From: Pseudomonas fluorescens
Lineage (GTDB): Bacteria; Pseudomonadota; Gammaproteobacteria; Pseudomonadales; Pseudomonadaceae
Assembly (NCBI RefSeq): GCF_003732425.1
Contig: NZ_MOBX01000013.1
Coordinates: forward strand, 1,180,026 to 1,244,025
DNA: 64,000 bases
Direction of reading: 5' to 3'
Below, in pieces: positions 43,776 through 53,949 of this stretch. The notes beneath the pieces are model-generated. The model made no database searches. It saw only the letters and a program-made list of their open reading frames with translations, and was not told the origin of the DNA. The position numbers and the translations under genes were made by a program. The first letter of the stretch is position 1; each line of letters starts with the position of its first letter.

Positions 43776-46103
43776 GAAATCGTCGTCGACAAACGGCAGA
43801 ATCGCATCCGCTACGGGTTGCAGTTGCCGGGTGATGTAGTGGTCGTAATCGATGGCGGCGCGGCGCACTTCCAGCGGTTCGGGACCTGCCAGGGTGATGA
43901 CGTAGCTGATCCAGCCACCGTTCTGGTATTGCCGTGGACGCCCGTGTTGCGCGTTGTAATCGTCGGCCAGGCGCGCCGCACGCACGTGGGGCGGTACGTT
44001 GCGTTCGTAATCGTCGAGGGTGCGGCGCAGGCGTTTGCGGTAGACCAGACGATCGTCGAATTCGCCGGCGAGGGTTTTGCGCACGTAGTCGCGCACGTAA
44101 TCCTGGTAGGGCTTGCGCTGGAAAATCCGCTCGTAAAGTTCCTGCTGGAATTGCCGCGCCAGCAGCGACCAGTCGGTGCGCACGGTTTCCAGGCCTTTGT
44201 AGACCATTTCATCAGTGCCGTCGGCGCGGGTGACGAGGCCGGCGTAGCGTTTCTTGCTGCCCTCCTCCGCACCGCGAATGGTCGGCATCAGGAAGCGTTT
44301 GTAGTGAATTTCGAATTGCAGTTCGAGGGCGCTTTCCAGGCCATATTCATCCCGCACATGCGCACGCCACCAATCGTTGACGTGCTTGACCAGCGCCTGA
44401 CCGATATTCGCCGCCTCCTCCTGCCCGTGCGGGCGACGCAGCCAGACGAAGGTCGAGTCGGTGTCGCCGTAGATTACCGCGTGGCCCTGCTCTTCGATCA
44501 GCTTGCGTGTGCGCAGCATGATCTCGTGACCGCGCAGGGTGATCGATGACGCCAGCCGCGTATCGAAGAAGCGGCAGCCGCTGGAGCCGAGCACGCCGTA
44601 GAAGGCGTTCATGATGATCTTCAGCGCCTGCGACAACGGCGCGTTGTGCTCGCGTTTGGCAGTCTCCCGCCCCTCGGCGACACGCGAGACGATCGCCGGC
44701 AGGCAATGCCGGGTGCGCGAGAACCGCGCACCACGGAAACCCGGCACCGAATCGGCATCGTCCGGGTGCTGCAAACCTTCGATCAACCCCACCGGGTCGA
44801 TCAGAAAGGTGCGGATGATCGACGGATACAGACTCTTGTAATCGAGCACCAGCACCGATTCGTAAAGCCCCGGTTGCGAGTCCATGACAAAACCGCCGGG
44901 GCTGGCTTGTGGCGGGTTGGTGCCGAGGTTCGGCGCAACGAAACCCTGGCGGTGCATCAACGGCATATACAAATGCGTGAACGCCGCCACCGAACCACCG
45001 CTGCGGTCGGCCGGCAATCCGGTAACGCTGGCGCGTTCGAGCAAAAAGGTCAGCAATTCAGTCTTGGCGAAGATCCGTGTGACCAGTTCGCAGTCCTTGA
45101 GGTTGTACTTGGCCAGCGCCGGTTTGTCCTCGGCGAACATGCGGTTGATTTCGTCCATGCGCTGGTACGGGTTGTCGATCGACTTGCCTTCGCCGAGCAA
45201 CGTCTGGGCGACGTTTTCCAGACTGAAAGACGGGAAGCTCCAGGTCGCCGAACGCAGCGATTCGATGCCATCGATGATCAGCCGCCCCGCCGCCGAGGCG
45301 AAGTAGTGATTGCGGCTGCCATGCTCGCGCCATTGCATCTCTTCGCCGCCACGGCCGATCTTCAGCGGCACACCCAAGCGCCGCGCGTGTTCGTGGAGGA
45401 TGCGCAGATCGAACTGCACGACGTTCCAGCCGATGATCGCGTCAGGGTCGTGGCGCGCGAACCAGTCGTTGAGTTTCTTCAGGATGACGGTGCGCGAATC
45501 GCAATATTCAAGGTCGAAATCGACGATGCTGTCGTCGCCATTCGGCGCGCCGAGCATGTACACCTGACGCTCACCACAGCCTTCGAGGGCGATGGAATAC
45601 AGCTCGCCGGTTTCGGTGGTTTCGATGTCCAGCGAGACCAGGCGCAGCTTCGGTCGGTAATCCGGGTCAGGTTTGAGCTGGGCGTTGAGCAACACGCCGT
45701 CGGCATCGGGCGTGCCGCTGAACCGCACCGGCGCGGTGATAAAGCGCTCCATCAGATAGCGCTCCGGCGGGCGCACGTCGGCTTCGAAGACGTCGACCCC
45801 GTTGCGGTTGAGCGCGGTTTCCAGGCGCATCAACTGGCCGTGTTGCTGGCAATACAGACCGAGCACCGGGCGATGCTCGAAATCCTGCAGGGCCAATGAG
45901 CGCAGTTCGACGTTCTTTTCATCGTGCAGCAGGCGTTCGGCCGCTTCGCGCTGCTCGGCGGGGATAAACGCCACCGACGGCTGATGCGGCAGGCGCACAC
46001 GGCGCGGCCCGGCGTCGGTCGCCAGCCAGAACTCGACTTCGGTGCCGGCCGCTGTGTCGCGCCAATGCCGGGTCAGGACGAAGCCCTGCGGTAAATCCAC
46101 CAC
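43740..46103 (-). CDS. polB: DNA polymerase II (family B)
   Basis: A 787-residue family B polymerase used in damage tolerance and replication restart. The exonuclease motif is SLDIETT, with GWNVVQFD as Exo II. The polymerase motifs are [13 protein letters not shown] (A), [18 protein letters not shown] (B) and [10 protein letters not shown] (C, two catalytic Asp). The C-terminus QLGLF is a beta-clamp-binding motif. GTG 46103 fits the family length; GTG 46100 is alternative. The frame continues in-phase further upstream without a start of the right type. Confidence 0.95.
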   Translation of the reverse strand: MVDLPQGFVLTRHWRDTAAGTEVEFWLATDAGPRRVRLPHQPSVAFIPAEQREAAERLLHDEKNVELRSLALQDFEHRPVLGLYCQQHGQLMRLETALNRNGVDVFEADVRPPERYLMERFITAPVRFSGTPDADGVLLNAQLKPDPDYRPKLRLVSLDIETTETGELYSIALEGCGERQVYMLGAPNGDDSIVDFDLEYCDSRTVILKKLNDWFARHDPDAIIGWNVVQFDLRILHEHARRLGVPLKIGRGGEEMQWREHGSRNHYFASAAGRLIIDGIESLRSATWSFPSFSLENVAQTLLGEGKSIDNPYQRMDEINRMFAEDKPALAKYNLKDCELVTRIFAKTELLTFLLERASVTGLPADRSGGSVAAFTHLYMPLMHRQGFVAPNLGTNPPQASPGGFVMDSQPGLYESVLVLDYKSLYPSIIRTFLIDPVGLIEGLQHPDDADSVPGFRGARFSRTRHCLPAIVSRVAEGRETAKREHNAPLSQALKIIMNAFYGVLGSSGCRFFDTRLASSITLRGHEIMLRTRKLIEEQGHAVIYGDTDSTFVWLRRPHGQEEAANIGQALVKHVNDWWRAHVRDEYGLESALELQFEIHYKRFLMPTIRGAEEGSKKRYAGLVTRADGTDEMVYKGLETVRTDWSLLARQFQQELYERIFQRKPYQDYVRDYVRKTLAGEFDDRLVYRKRLRRTLDDYERNVPPHVRAARLADDYNAQHGRPRQYQNGGWISYVITLAGPEPLEVRRAAIDYDHYITRQLQPVADAILPFVDDDFSTLIGGQLGLF

Positions 46104-46167
46104 TGCAACCTCAGGAATTGAAACAGAGGGGCATTCTACGCTGCCCTTCCTGAGATAACCCCATCCC

Positions 46168-46302
46168 CTGTGGTGAGGGAGCTTGCTCCCGCTGGGCTGC
46201 GCAGCAGACCCAAACCCTGCCACCCCATTTCTCCAGACACACTGTGCCTGCCGCGTCTGCGGGTGCTTCGCCCCCGAGCGGGAGCAAGCTCCCTCGCCAC
46301 AG
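46168..46302. repeat. GAGGGAGCTTGCTCCC-family inverted pair
   Basis: CTGTGGTGAGGGAGCTTGCT to AGCAAGCTCCCTCGCCACAG with a central CTGCGCAGCAG. It fills most of the space between polB and the CBS-domain gene. Confidence 0.9.
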
Positions 46303-46439
46303 GGTCATCTTTCACAGGCTGATGGGGTGTTTTTTCGGCAAATGACGTTTTTTGCGTGTTATCTGCCGCTTTGCCACCTTGCCCTGCGCGCTTGCGTCTA
46401 CGATGCTTGAATAACAACGACAACACCTGAGTAACCACC

Positions 46440-46880
46440 ATGAAGACCGTCGCCCAGCTGCTCAAGCTCAAAGATCAGAAAAATCAGGAAGTGCACCAGA
46501 TCAAACCTGATCACATGGTGCTCGAAGCACTGATGAAGATGGCCGAGAAAAACGTCGGCGCCTTGCTGGTGGTCGAAGACGAAAAAGTGGTCGGCATCAT
46601 CAGCGAACGGGACTACGCGCGCAAACTGGTGCTGCATGGCCGCTCATCCGTGGGCACGCCGGTGCGCGACATCATGGTGGCGAACGTGATCACCGTCGAC
46701 ACTCACCAAACCGTCGACACGTGCCTGGGCATCATGTCGGACAAACGCCTGCGGCACTTGCCGGTGGTGGAGAACGGCAAGTTGATTGGCTTGCTGTCGA
46801 TCGGTGACCTGGTCAAGGAAGCGATTGCCGAACAGGCGGAGCTGATCAAGCAGCTGGAGCAGTACATCCGCGGGGAATAA
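46440..46880 (+). CDS. CBS-domain protein
   Basis: A 146-residue protein made of a tandem CBS pair (about 10-65 and 80-140). Signatures include KMAEKNVGALLVVEDEKVVGIISERDYARK and CLGIMSDKRLRHLPVVENGKLIGLLSIGDLVK. Such pairs bind adenine nucleotides, which suggests energy sensing. It is a single gene, with no partner domain. The role is unknown. Confidence 0.92.
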   Translation: MKTVAQLLKLKDQKNQEVHQIKPDHMVLEALMKMAEKNVGALLVVEDEKVVGIISERDYARKLVLHGRSSVGTPVRDIMVANVITVDTHQTVDTCLGIMSDKRLRHLPVVENGKLIGLLSIGDLVKEAIAEQAELIKQLEQYIRGE

Positions 46881-46897
46881 ATCCCGAAGCCGCCGCC

Positions 46898-46987
46898 CTG
46901 TAGGAGTGAGCCTGCTCGCGATAGCATTCTGTCAGTCACCTTATTTTTAGCTGACAGACCGCTATCGCGAGCAGGCTCACTCCTACA
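46898..46987. repeat. REP-variant inverted pair after the CBS gene
   Basis: The second copy of the GAGCCTGCTCGCGATAGC variant, inverted about 37 nt apart, between convergent genes. Confidence 0.9.
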
Positions 46988-47005
46988 TTTGAATCTGCGG
47001 TGTGT

Positions 47006-47629
47006 TCAAGAAGGCCAATGCCGGGCGAACACCGGCGCCAGCACCGGATGCCGGTCAATCCGCTGCAACCACGCATAAAACCCCGGTCGCGCCTGGCGCA
47101 AATGCTCACGGCTGCCGGCCCAGCGTGTCACCACCGCCGCCAGCACATCCAGCGCCCCCGGCGTCTCGTCATCCAGATACAGCTCGGCGGAAAACTGGTC
47201 GGCAAACACCTCCCAACTCCAGTGCAAACGCGCGCGCGCGCCGCCGATCAGATTCTGCCGCGAGGCGTCGTCGGGCATCAGCAGCCAGCGCTCCGGATAA
47301 TCGATGACGCCGATCGCCGCGTAGCAATTGCTGACGATGTAGACCAGACCGCGAATGGCCTGGTCGCGATCATCGGCCTTGGCAGGCAGCAGGCCCGACC
47401 TGGGAAACGTCAGGCCCAGATGAATCAGGATCGCCGCGCTCTCGGTGATGGCACTGCCGTCGGGCAGTTGCAAGGTCGGTATCTGCTTCAGTGGATTGAG
47501 CTGGGCCAGCGCCTCGGCGGCTTCGGTGCTGGCTTCGATATCAATGAAGCGGTAAGCGATCTGGCACAGTTCCAGTGCCGCTTCGATGGCGGCTGCACCT
47601 GAATTGCGATGTCCGTAGAGCTGATACAT
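47006..47629 (-). CDS. Glutathione S-transferase family protein
   Basis: A 207-residue GST. The N-terminal thioredoxin-like domain (MYQLYGHRNSGAAAIEAALE, KQIPTLQLPDGSAITESAAIL) includes the cis-Pro and the ES glutathione-binding pair. A helical C-terminal domain follows. The catalytic residue may be the Ser of HRNSG, as in several bacterial classes. It is a single gene; the electrophile is unknown. Confidence 0.9.
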   Translation of the reverse strand: MYQLYGHRNSGAAAIEAALELCQIAYRFIDIEASTEAAEALAQLNPLKQIPTLQLPDGSAITESAAILIHLGLTFPRSGLLPAKADDRDQAIRGLVYIVSNCYAAIGVIDYPERWLLMPDDASRQNLIGGARARLHWSWEVFADQFSAELYLDDETPGALDVLAAVVTRWAGSREHLRQARPGFYAWLQRIDRHPVLAPVFARHWPS

Positions 47630-47659
47630 GACTTCCCCTTCTAATGATTACTTATCCCC

Positions 47660-47791
47660 TGTGGCGAGGGCTTGCTCCCGCTTGGCTGCGCAGCAGTCAT
47701 AAAATCAGAGACTGCGGTGTATCAGTTGTAGTGCATTTACCGGGTTTGGGTCTGCGTCGCAGCCCAGCGGGAGCAAGCTCCCTCGCCACAG
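47660..47791. repeat. GAGGGCTTGCTCCC-family inverted pair
   Basis: Variant lacking two bases in the first core (GGCGAGGGCTTGCTCCCG) with the standard inverted core at the end. It starts a 1.2-kb region without a clear gene. Confidence 0.88.
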
Positions 47792-47917
47792 TGGCAATTC
47801 ATTTGGCTGTTGTATCGGTTTTGGCACGGTTTTCCCATGCTCTCGCGACTTGCGAATTCAAACCTCGCAAAACAGCGCTGGCGGTGCCCATCCCGCACCA
47901 AAAGCAATCATCGAACG

Positions 47918-48106
47918 CTATCCGCGTTCTTGTAAGGTGCGATACCGAATCAAAAGTTCGCGTATCCGAGCTGGCAACAAGGAGTTCACCGCGTGAATCT
48001 TCAAACGCTCTGCCGCATCATTCTTTGCCTGTTTGTTTATCCACAACGCCGAGTTCATTCGAACAGTCCCGGCGGCCAGCACTTTTACTTTATTACCTGA
48101 CTTCAT
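47918..48106 (-). CDS. Doubtful 62-residue basic protein
   Basis: An open frame for MKSGNKVKVLAAGTVRMNSA and following residues, rich in Lys/Arg, with one predicted helix in the second half (ARIRELLIRYRTLQ). There is no ribosome site near the ATG and no family is recognised. Listed because it is the only frame of size in a 1-kb gap. It may be spurious. Confidence 0.2.
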   Translation of the reverse strand: MKSGNKVKVLAAGTVRMNSALWINKQAKNDAAERLKIHAVNSLLPARIRELLIRYRTLQERG

Positions 48107-48790
48107 GAGCGCATACCGTGATTGGCGATGACCTCTTCGCCGACAATGGCGTGCTATTTATTTTTTAAATACAACTCGAAAAGTTATTGCACAAACGCCG
48201 CATTAAATGAGCGCAGGCGGGATTGTCGGACAATAACTTTCAGCGACTCTGCAAGTGCACCAAAACAGCTCCAGTGACTTGAACTCTTCAGCACTGCAAA
48301 CATTGATTTCATTTAAACAAGAATAAGGAACATACGCCGTGACCCGCTAAAACATTGACCCGCACCAAATCAGTCCGCCGCGCACCAGCAAGTGCCCCGG
48401 CCGCCAGCCAAGCCGCCGCTCTATCCCGCCGATCAGCGTGATAGCGCGTAGAGCCTGACTCGCCTCTGAAAAAACTCCGCTAACCGGAGTAACGGGAATC
48501 CGCGCGCCAAAGAAAAATCATGACAAAGGCAAAACTTATATAAATGCGACATGGGTAACACTCATGAAATAAGCGCTCTACATTTCGGCAATATCTGGCA
48601 CAACCGTTGCTATATGTAACAAGCATGAGACACCGACAGTGCGCTCACGTAAAAGAAGAACAACCAGGGAATGGCCAATGAACACCCAAAGTCGATGGCG
48701 CTAAGCCAGTAAGTTTGCACAAGCCTTGTTAACTGGATAGTTGAACTATCGGCTTCTGCACACCTTGAAGAAAGTTGCACCCACCCACTC

Positions 48791-48809
48791 GAACATCCTC
48801 TGGATGTTC
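48791..48809. promoter_or_regulatory. Inverted repeat GAACATCC-TCT-GGATGTTC upstream of tonB
   Basis: A perfect 8+8 inverted repeat, 42 nt before the tonB start codon. It fits a dimer operator or an RNA hairpin in the tonB leader. Confidence 0.5.
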
Positions 48810-48851
48810 GGACGGCACCTTATTGCCCTTCATCAACCCGAGGGAGCTTTA

Positions 48852-49676
48852 ATGAACGACGCGGTAAAGCACAGAACCCTGCCGGGGCCGTTACGGGAAG
48901 CGCCGATCCCGCCGGTTTCGGGCAGGCCGGCCTTTAAAGCCAATACCTCGCAACCCGGTGGTCTGAATAGACAGCAGATGGTCTTGCTGGTGGCGGTGTC
49001 GGCGCTGATACATGGCGGCGCCTGGTGGTTTCTCCAGCAGTCCAAGACAGAGCCATTGCCAACGCCGCCGCAGATTCCGGAAATGACCGTCGAACTGACC
49101 AGCCCGACGCCACCGGCACCGCCCACCCCGGAACCACCACCGCCTCCTCCGCCACCACCGCCTCCCGAACCGGAGCAGCCGGTGGAAGACGAGGACGCGG
49201 TCAAGCCACCGCCGAAACCGGTGGAGAAACCCAAGCCGATCGAAAAACCGAAACCGGTCGAGAAGCCGAAACCAGTGAAAAAGGTCGAGCCGCCGAAAGC
49301 GCCACCCGCCCCGGCACAACCGGCCGCTCCTGCGGCGCCGACCACACCGAGCGCGCCACCGGCCCCCGCCGCCGCACCCGCTCCGGTCAAGGAATCGGCA
49401 GCCGTTTCCGGCCTCGCCAGCCTCGGCAACCCGCCGCCGGAATACCCGTCGCTGGCGCTGCGACGCAACTGGGAAGGCAGCGTGGTGCTGCGCATTCAGG
49501 TGCTCGCCAATGGTCGCGCCGGCACGGTGACGGTGACCAAATCCAGCGGCAAGCCGCAACTGGATGACGCTGCCGTCGCGGCGGTGAAGAACTGGAAATT
49601 CATTCCAGCCAAACGCGGTGACACGCCGATCGACGGCTTCGCCACCCAGACCATCGATTTCAAATTGCCGCAATAA
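48852..49676 (+). CDS. tonB: TonB energy-transducing protein
   Basis: A 274-residue TonB. A cytoplasmic N-terminus of about 45 residues precedes the membrane anchor (QQMVLLVAVSALIHGGAWWF, with a His as in TonB proteins). Next comes the periplasmic Pro-rich spacer (PEPPPPPPPPPPPEPEQP then KPKPIEKPKPVEKP). The C-terminal TonB domain covers the last 80 residues (PPEYPSLALRRNWEGSVVLR). ATG 48852 has GAGGGAG upstream. It is first of the tonB-exbB-exbD set, with the receptor following. Confidence 0.93.
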   Translation: MNDAVKHRTLPGPLREAPIPPVSGRPAFKANTSQPGGLNRQQMVLLVAVSALIHGGAWWFLQQSKTEPLPTPPQIPEMTVELTSPTPPAPPTPEPPPPPPPPPPPEPEQPVEDEDAVKPPPKPVEKPKPIEKPKPVEKPKPVKKVEPPKAPPAPAQPAAPAAPTTPSAPPAPAAAPAPVKESAAVSGLASLGNPPPEYPSLALRRNWEGSVVLRIQVLANGRAGTVTVTKSSGKPQLDDAAVAAVKNWKFIPAKRGDTPIDGFATQTIDFKLPQ

Positions 49677-49725
49677 CCGAACGCTCAATCAACGCACAAC
49701 CGAATAACGCAAGCGAGGTGTAACC

Positions 49726-50430
49726 ATGAACGATTTGTCTTCGATGATTGTCCCCGGTGTCCTCTGGGGTCTGGTGCTGTTTTCCGTGGTCAGCTGGGCG
49801 ATCCTGCTGGTCAAGTCGGCGCAGTACCTGCGGCAGAAAGCGCAGAACAAACAGTTCAGCAAAGCCTTCTGGGGCGCGCCGGATCTGCTCACCGCCGCCG
49901 AACACGCCAGCCAGTATCCGGGCTCGCTGGCGCGCATCGCCAGCAGCGGTTTCGAGGCGTTGCTGGTAGAAGATTCGCCGCGCACCACCCAGCAATTGGC
50001 GCACACCATCAATCGCTCGGATCGCCTGGAACGCAACCTGCGCCAGCAGATCCAGAAAGAACGCCGCTCGCTGGAAAACGGCCAGGCGATCCTCGCCAGT
50101 ATCGGCAGCACCGCGCCGTTCATTGGCCTGTTCGGCACCGTGTGGGGAATCATGGAAGCGCTGAAAAGCATCGGCGAAACCGGCTCGGCCAGCCTGGAAG
50201 CGGTGGCTGGGCCGATCGGTCACGCGCTGATCGCCACTGGCGTGGGTATCGCCGTCGCGGTGCCGGCGGTGCTGATTTACAACTTCTTCCTGCGCCGCTT
50301 GAAGCTCGCCTCGGCAGACATGGATGACTTCGCCCATGACTTCGACGCCCTCGCCTCGCGCAGTGCGTTTTCCATCAGCCGTCAGGCCATCGCCAGCAAA
50401 ACCACAGCCGCCGTGCGGGAGGCCAGCTGA
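49726..50430 (+). CDS. exbB: ExbB proton channel subunit
   Basis: A 234-residue MotA/TolQ/ExbB-family protein with three membrane helices: about residues 10-30 (VLWGLVLFSVVSWAILLV), 125-150 (ASIGSTAPFIGLFGTVWGIMEAL) and 170-195 (GHALIATGVGIAVAVPAVLIYNFF). The proton motive force powers TonB through this channel with ExbD. It starts 50 nt after tonB and overlaps exbD by 1 nt. Confidence 0.94.
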   Translation: MNDLSSMIVPGVLWGLVLFSVVSWAILLVKSAQYLRQKAQNKQFSKAFWGAPDLLTAAEHASQYPGSLARIASSGFEALLVEDSPRTTQQLAHTINRSDRLERNLRQQIQKERRSLENGQAILASIGSTAPFIGLFGTVWGIMEALKSIGETGSASLEAVAGPIGHALIATGVGIAVAVPAVLIYNFFLRRLKLASADMDDFAHDFDALASRSAFSISRQAIASKTTAAVREAS

Positions 50431-50831
50431 TGTCCTTTTCCACTCAAGACAGCGATGAAGTGCTCAGCGAAATGAACGTCACGCCACTGGTCGACGTGAT
50501 GCTCGTGCTGCTGGTGGTGTTCATCGTCACCGCGCCGCTGATGACCAACGCAATCAAAGTGAACCTGCCGAAAACCGACGCCGTCGCCCCCGCCGAGAAG
50601 AAAGACCCGGTGGTGGTCAGCGTCGATCAGGACGGCAAGTTCTATCTGGCGAAAACCGAACTGGCGCCGGAATCCCTGGAAGCCAGCCTCAAGGAGGTCA
50701 AGGCCAAGGACAGCGAAGTGCGCGTGCAGCTGCAAGCCGACTCCGCCGTCAACTACGGCCAGGTCGCCAAGGCCATGGCGTCTATCGAACGCTCGGGCAT
50801 TACCAAGATTTCGGTGATGACCACCCACTGA
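50430..50831 (+). CDS. exbD: ExbD proton channel subunit
   Basis: A 133-residue ExbD/TolR protein. One membrane helix (VTPLVDVMLVLLVVFIVTAP) carries the essential Asp (NVTPLVDVMLVL). The periplasmic domain follows (PVVVSVDQDGKFYLAKTEL). Its start overlaps the exbB stop (TGATG), so the two are translationally coupled. A 209-nt gap follows before the receptor gene. Confidence 0.94.
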   Translation: MSFSTQDSDEVLSEMNVTPLVDVMLVLLVVFIVTAPLMTNAIKVNLPKTDAVAPAEKKDPVVVSVDQDGKFYLAKTELAPESLEASLKEVKAKDSEVRVQLQADSAVNYGQVAKAMASIERSGITKISVMTTH

Positions 50832-51040
50832 GTGCGGTGCCGGCCGCGTACTGAAAACACGCGTCCGGCACCGCTGACCAAATCCCGTCGCAATCGGCCG
50901 ACCGAAAAAACGCCACGCGTCTTCGGAGGGGATCGGCTTGCTTGAAGAAAGTGGTTTTCCGCACGCGGTATCACCGAAAGCGGAGCAATGAGGGGCTCAC
51001 AAGGCCAATTCGATAACGTCTAATAAAGTCGGAAACAACC

Positions 51041-53752
51041 ATGCTGATGAACACTCCACGCTTCACGCTCAAACCATTGGTGGCAACGATTTCTCGTCAC
51101 CGTTTTGTTCCGCTGTATCTGGTGGCCATGGGGATGGGCGCCGGGACCGTGCAGGCGGCCGAGGACGACAACGCTAACGTCCCGGCAGCTGCGGCGGTGG
51201 TTGCGCCGACCACGCAATTGCAACGGGTGGAAGTGACCGGTTCGGCGATTCGCCGGGTCGATGCGGAAACGGCGGTGCCGATCACCATTCTCAAAGCCGA
51301 TGAGCTGCGCAAACAGGGCGTGACCACCACCGCCGAACTGGTGCAGCGCATCACCGGCAGCCAGTCGATCAACAACAGTGCAGGCTCCGTGGGCGCAGCC
51401 ACTGGTGGCGCCTCGTTCGCCGACATGCGCGGCATCGGCGCGAACAAGACGCTGGTGCTGCTCAACGGTCGACGCCTGGCCAACAACGCCTTGTCCGGGA
51501 CTAACTCGGCCGGCGGCGCGGTGGATCTGAACATGATCCCGTTTGCCGCCATCGAGCGCGTGGAAGTGCTGCGCGACGGCGCCTCGGCCCTGTACGGCAC
51601 CGACGCCATCGGCGGCGTGATCAACTTCATCACCAAGAAATCCCTGACCGACGGCCAGTTGACCCTCGGTGGCGAAACCCCGACCCACAGCGGCGGCGGA
51701 CAAACCAAAGACATGAGCGCCAGTTGGGGCTACGGCGATCTGGAAGAAGACCGCTTCAACGTCCTCGGCGTGTTCAACTACAACAAGCAGCAGAACCTCG
51801 ACGCCAACGACCGCTCCTTCGCCACCGACTACGCCCCCGGTCGCGGTCTCGATCAGACCTCCGGCACCGCGTTCCCCGGCAACTACAGCCAGAACGGCAA
51901 CGCCACCAACCCGTTGGCCAACAGCAATTGCAACGGCCCCAACCTGATCGCCCGCGACGGCTTGTGCCGCTTCAGCACCCGTGAATTCATCGACCTGGTG
52001 CCACAGACCGAGAAAACCTCGTTCTTCGGCAAGACCACCGGCAAGCTTGGCGACGATCACAACGTCAACCTCGAATACTTCTGGTCGCGCAATAACAACG
52101 CCACGGCGATCGGCCCTGCTCCGCTCACCGGTCTGAGCCTGGATTCCTCGTCGCCTTACTACCCGGGCAACGGCATCACCCCCGCGCCGACCGATTTCGC
52201 CCTCGACCCGACGCAACCGGTCGACGTCAACTGGCGCGAGACCGCTGCCGGCCCGCGTGAATCAAAAGACCAGAACACCAGCCAGCGCTTCCTGCTGAGC
52301 TTCGATGGTCTGGTGGGCGGCTGGGATTACAACGTCGGCGCCTCGTATAACCAGAACAAAATCGTCTCCAGCGTCACCAGTGGCTTTGTCAGCGACCAGG
52401 CGATGATCGCCGGTCTGGCCAGCGGTCTGCTCAACCCGTTCGGCCCGCAGTCGGCGGCCGGTCAGCAGTACATCGACGACGCGGCGTACCACGGCGCCTA
52501 CTCCACCGCTGTTGGCCGCGTGGCCGGTTTTGATGGACGCATCAGCCGAGAGATCGGCGACTGGTTCGGTGCCGGGCCGTCTGGTCTGGCGTTGGGCGGC
52601 GAGTACCGCAAAGAGAAATTCCATCAGGACTTCGAGCAGTTTGCCGGCGACATCCAGAGCCTCGGTATCGACCCGGCCGGCAGCGTCGAAGGCGACCGCA
52701 GCGTCAAAGCCGCCTACGCAGAAATCAACGTGCCGGTGCTCGACAGCCTCGAACTGTCCGCCGCCGTGCGTCACGACAAATACAGCGACTTCGGCAGCAC
52801 CACCAACCCGAAATACTCGTTCCGTTATCAGCCGTTGAAAGAGCTGGTGGTGCGTGGCGCCTACAGCGAAGGCTTCCGTGCGCCGTCGCTGTACGAGCTG
52901 TATTCGCCGCGCAGCATCACTTTCACTCAGGGTTACTACAACGACCCGGTGCTGTGTACCGGCGGTGTGGTGCAACCGGGCGGCAACGGCGGCCGCGATT
53001 GCGGTCAGCAGTTCCTCAACCAGATTGGCGGCAACGAAGATCTGGCCCCGGAGAAGGCACGCAACGTAACGCTGGGCTTCGTCTATCAGCCGATCAACAA
53101 CCTCTCGGTCGGTCTGGACTTCTGGTGGATTCACATTTCCAACCAGATCCAGCCGTTCCCGGAATCCACCGTGTTTGATCAGGCCGGCTCCTACCCGGAT
53201 CGCTTCGTGCGCAATGCCGACGGCACGCTCAACTACATCGTCACCGGCAACGCCAACCTCGGCATCGTCGAAACCAACGGTGTCGATGTGTCGCTCGACT
53301 ATCGCTTCCCGAACACGCCGTACGGTCAGTTCGGTCTGGGCCTGCAAGGCACTTACGTTGACGAGTACGACTTCCAGAGCACCATCAAAGGCCCGTTCAC
53401 CGACAAGGTCGGCGACTTTCAGGGTGACGGCGTGATCGCGCGCTGGAAGCACAACCTCACCGGCAGCTGGACCTTCGGCGCGGCGCGGGCGGCACTGACC
53501 AACCGCTTCACCACCGGCTACAACGATTACGACCGCGATACCCACGCGCGGGTGGCGTCGTATTCGGTGTGGGACCTGTCGGCCGGTTACACCTTCAATA
53601 AGGTGCTGGATGTCGATGCCGGGATGAAGAACGTGTTCGACCGCAACCCGCCGTTCTCCAACCAGGCCTACAACTTCCAGAGCGGCTATGACCCGCGCTA
53701 CACCGACCCGCTGGGCCGCACGTTGTTTGCGCGCATGACGTACCACTTCTAA
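51041..53752 (+). CDS. TonB-dependent outer-membrane receptor
   Basis: A 903-residue receptor. The signal peptide ends near VQAAEDD. The plug domain covers about 60-190 (TonB-box-like LQRVEVTGSAIRRVDAETAV, NKTLVLLNGRRLANNA, IPFAAIERVEVLRDGASALYGTDAIGGVINFI). A 22-strand barrel ends FARMTYHF with the terminal aromatic. No extra signalling domain precedes the plug. It belongs to the broad oligopeptide/polysaccharide-type branch; the substrate is unknown. It lies between exbD and yejA, which suggests a peptide ligand for the importer. Confidence 0.92.
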   Translation: MLMNTPRFTLKPLVATISRHRFVPLYLVAMGMGAGTVQAAEDDNANVPAAAAVVAPTTQLQRVEVTGSAIRRVDAETAVPITILKADELRKQGVTTTAELVQRITGSQSINNSAGSVGAATGGASFADMRGIGANKTLVLLNGRRLANNALSGTNSAGGAVDLNMIPFAAIERVEVLRDGASALYGTDAIGGVINFITKKSLTDGQLTLGGETPTHSGGGQTKDMSASWGYGDLEEDRFNVLGVFNYNKQQNLDANDRSFATDYAPGRGLDQTSGTAFPGNYSQNGNATNPLANSNCNGPNLIARDGLCRFSTREFIDLVPQTEKTSFFGKTTGKLGDDHNVNLEYFWSRNNNATAIGPAPLTGLSLDSSSPYYPGNGITPAPTDFALDPTQPVDVNWRETAAGPRESKDQNTSQRFLLSFDGLVGGWDYNVGASYNQNKIVSSVTSGFVSDQAMIAGLASGLLNPFGPQSAAGQQYIDDAAYHGAYSTAVGRVAGFDGRISREIGDWFGAGPSGLALGGEYRKEKFHQDFEQFAGDIQSLGIDPAGSVEGDRSVKAAYAEINVPVLDSLELSAAVRHDKYSDFGSTTNPKYSFRYQPLKELVVRGAYSEGFRAPSLYELYSPRSITFTQGYYNDPVLCTGGVVQPGGNGGRDCGQQFLNQIGGNEDLAPEKARNVTLGFVYQPINNLSVGLDFWWIHISNQIQPFPESTVFDQAGSYPDRFVRNADGTLNYIVTGNANLGIVETNGVDVSLDYRFPNTPYGQFGLGLQGTYVDEYDFQSTIKGPFTDKVGDFQGDGVIARWKHNLTGSWTFGAARAALTNRFTTGYNDYDRDTHARVASYSVWDLSAGYTFNKVLDVDAGMKNVFDRNPPFSNQAYNFQSGYDPRYTDPLGRTLFARMTYHF

Positions 53753-53789
53753 GGCACAAACACCGTAAAACCGGGTGAATGCAAACCTT

Positions 53790-53904
53790 TGTGGCGAGGG
53801 AGCTTGCTCCCGCTTGAGTGCGCAGCACTCACAAAAATCTGCAGGGTTAGTCTGATTTCCGGGGCTGCTTCGCAGCCCAGCGGGAGCAAGCTCCCTCGCC
53901 ACAG
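53790..53904. repeat. GAGGGAGCTTGCTCCC-family inverted pair between receptor and yejA
   Basis: Two inverted cores around CGCAGCACTCAC-type filler. The pair could form a strong RNA hairpin separating receptor and ABC-transporter messages. Confidence 0.9.
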
Positions 53905-53949
53905 TTTTTAGCGCCGCTAGTGAGTTTTCGGGCTTAGAGGAAAAACTTC

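Larger units (their letters stand above)
47792..48851. other. Gene-poor region upstream of tonB
   Basis: About 1.06 kb with no convincing large gene and lower GC than the flanks. It contains a doubtful 62-codon minus-strand frame (47918-48106), two GTAACA-N2-CATGA sequences at 48555 and 48616, an 8-codon frame after AGGGAATGGCC at 48678, and the inverted repeat at 48791. These look like control sequences of the downstream locus or remnants of lost genes. Confidence 0.5.

Noticed and set aside
44646..45899. 417-codon plus-strand frame over polB
   Set aside because: Antisense shadow; DNA polymerase II motifs on the minus strand are complete.
47644..48108. 154-codon plus-strand frame after the GST gene
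   Set aside because: Begins in a repeat element, Ser/Arg-rich, no ribosome site and no recognisable domain.
52262..53902. 546-codon minus-strand frame over the TonB receptor
   Set aside because: Antisense shadow of the receptor gene, running into a repeat. No family features.
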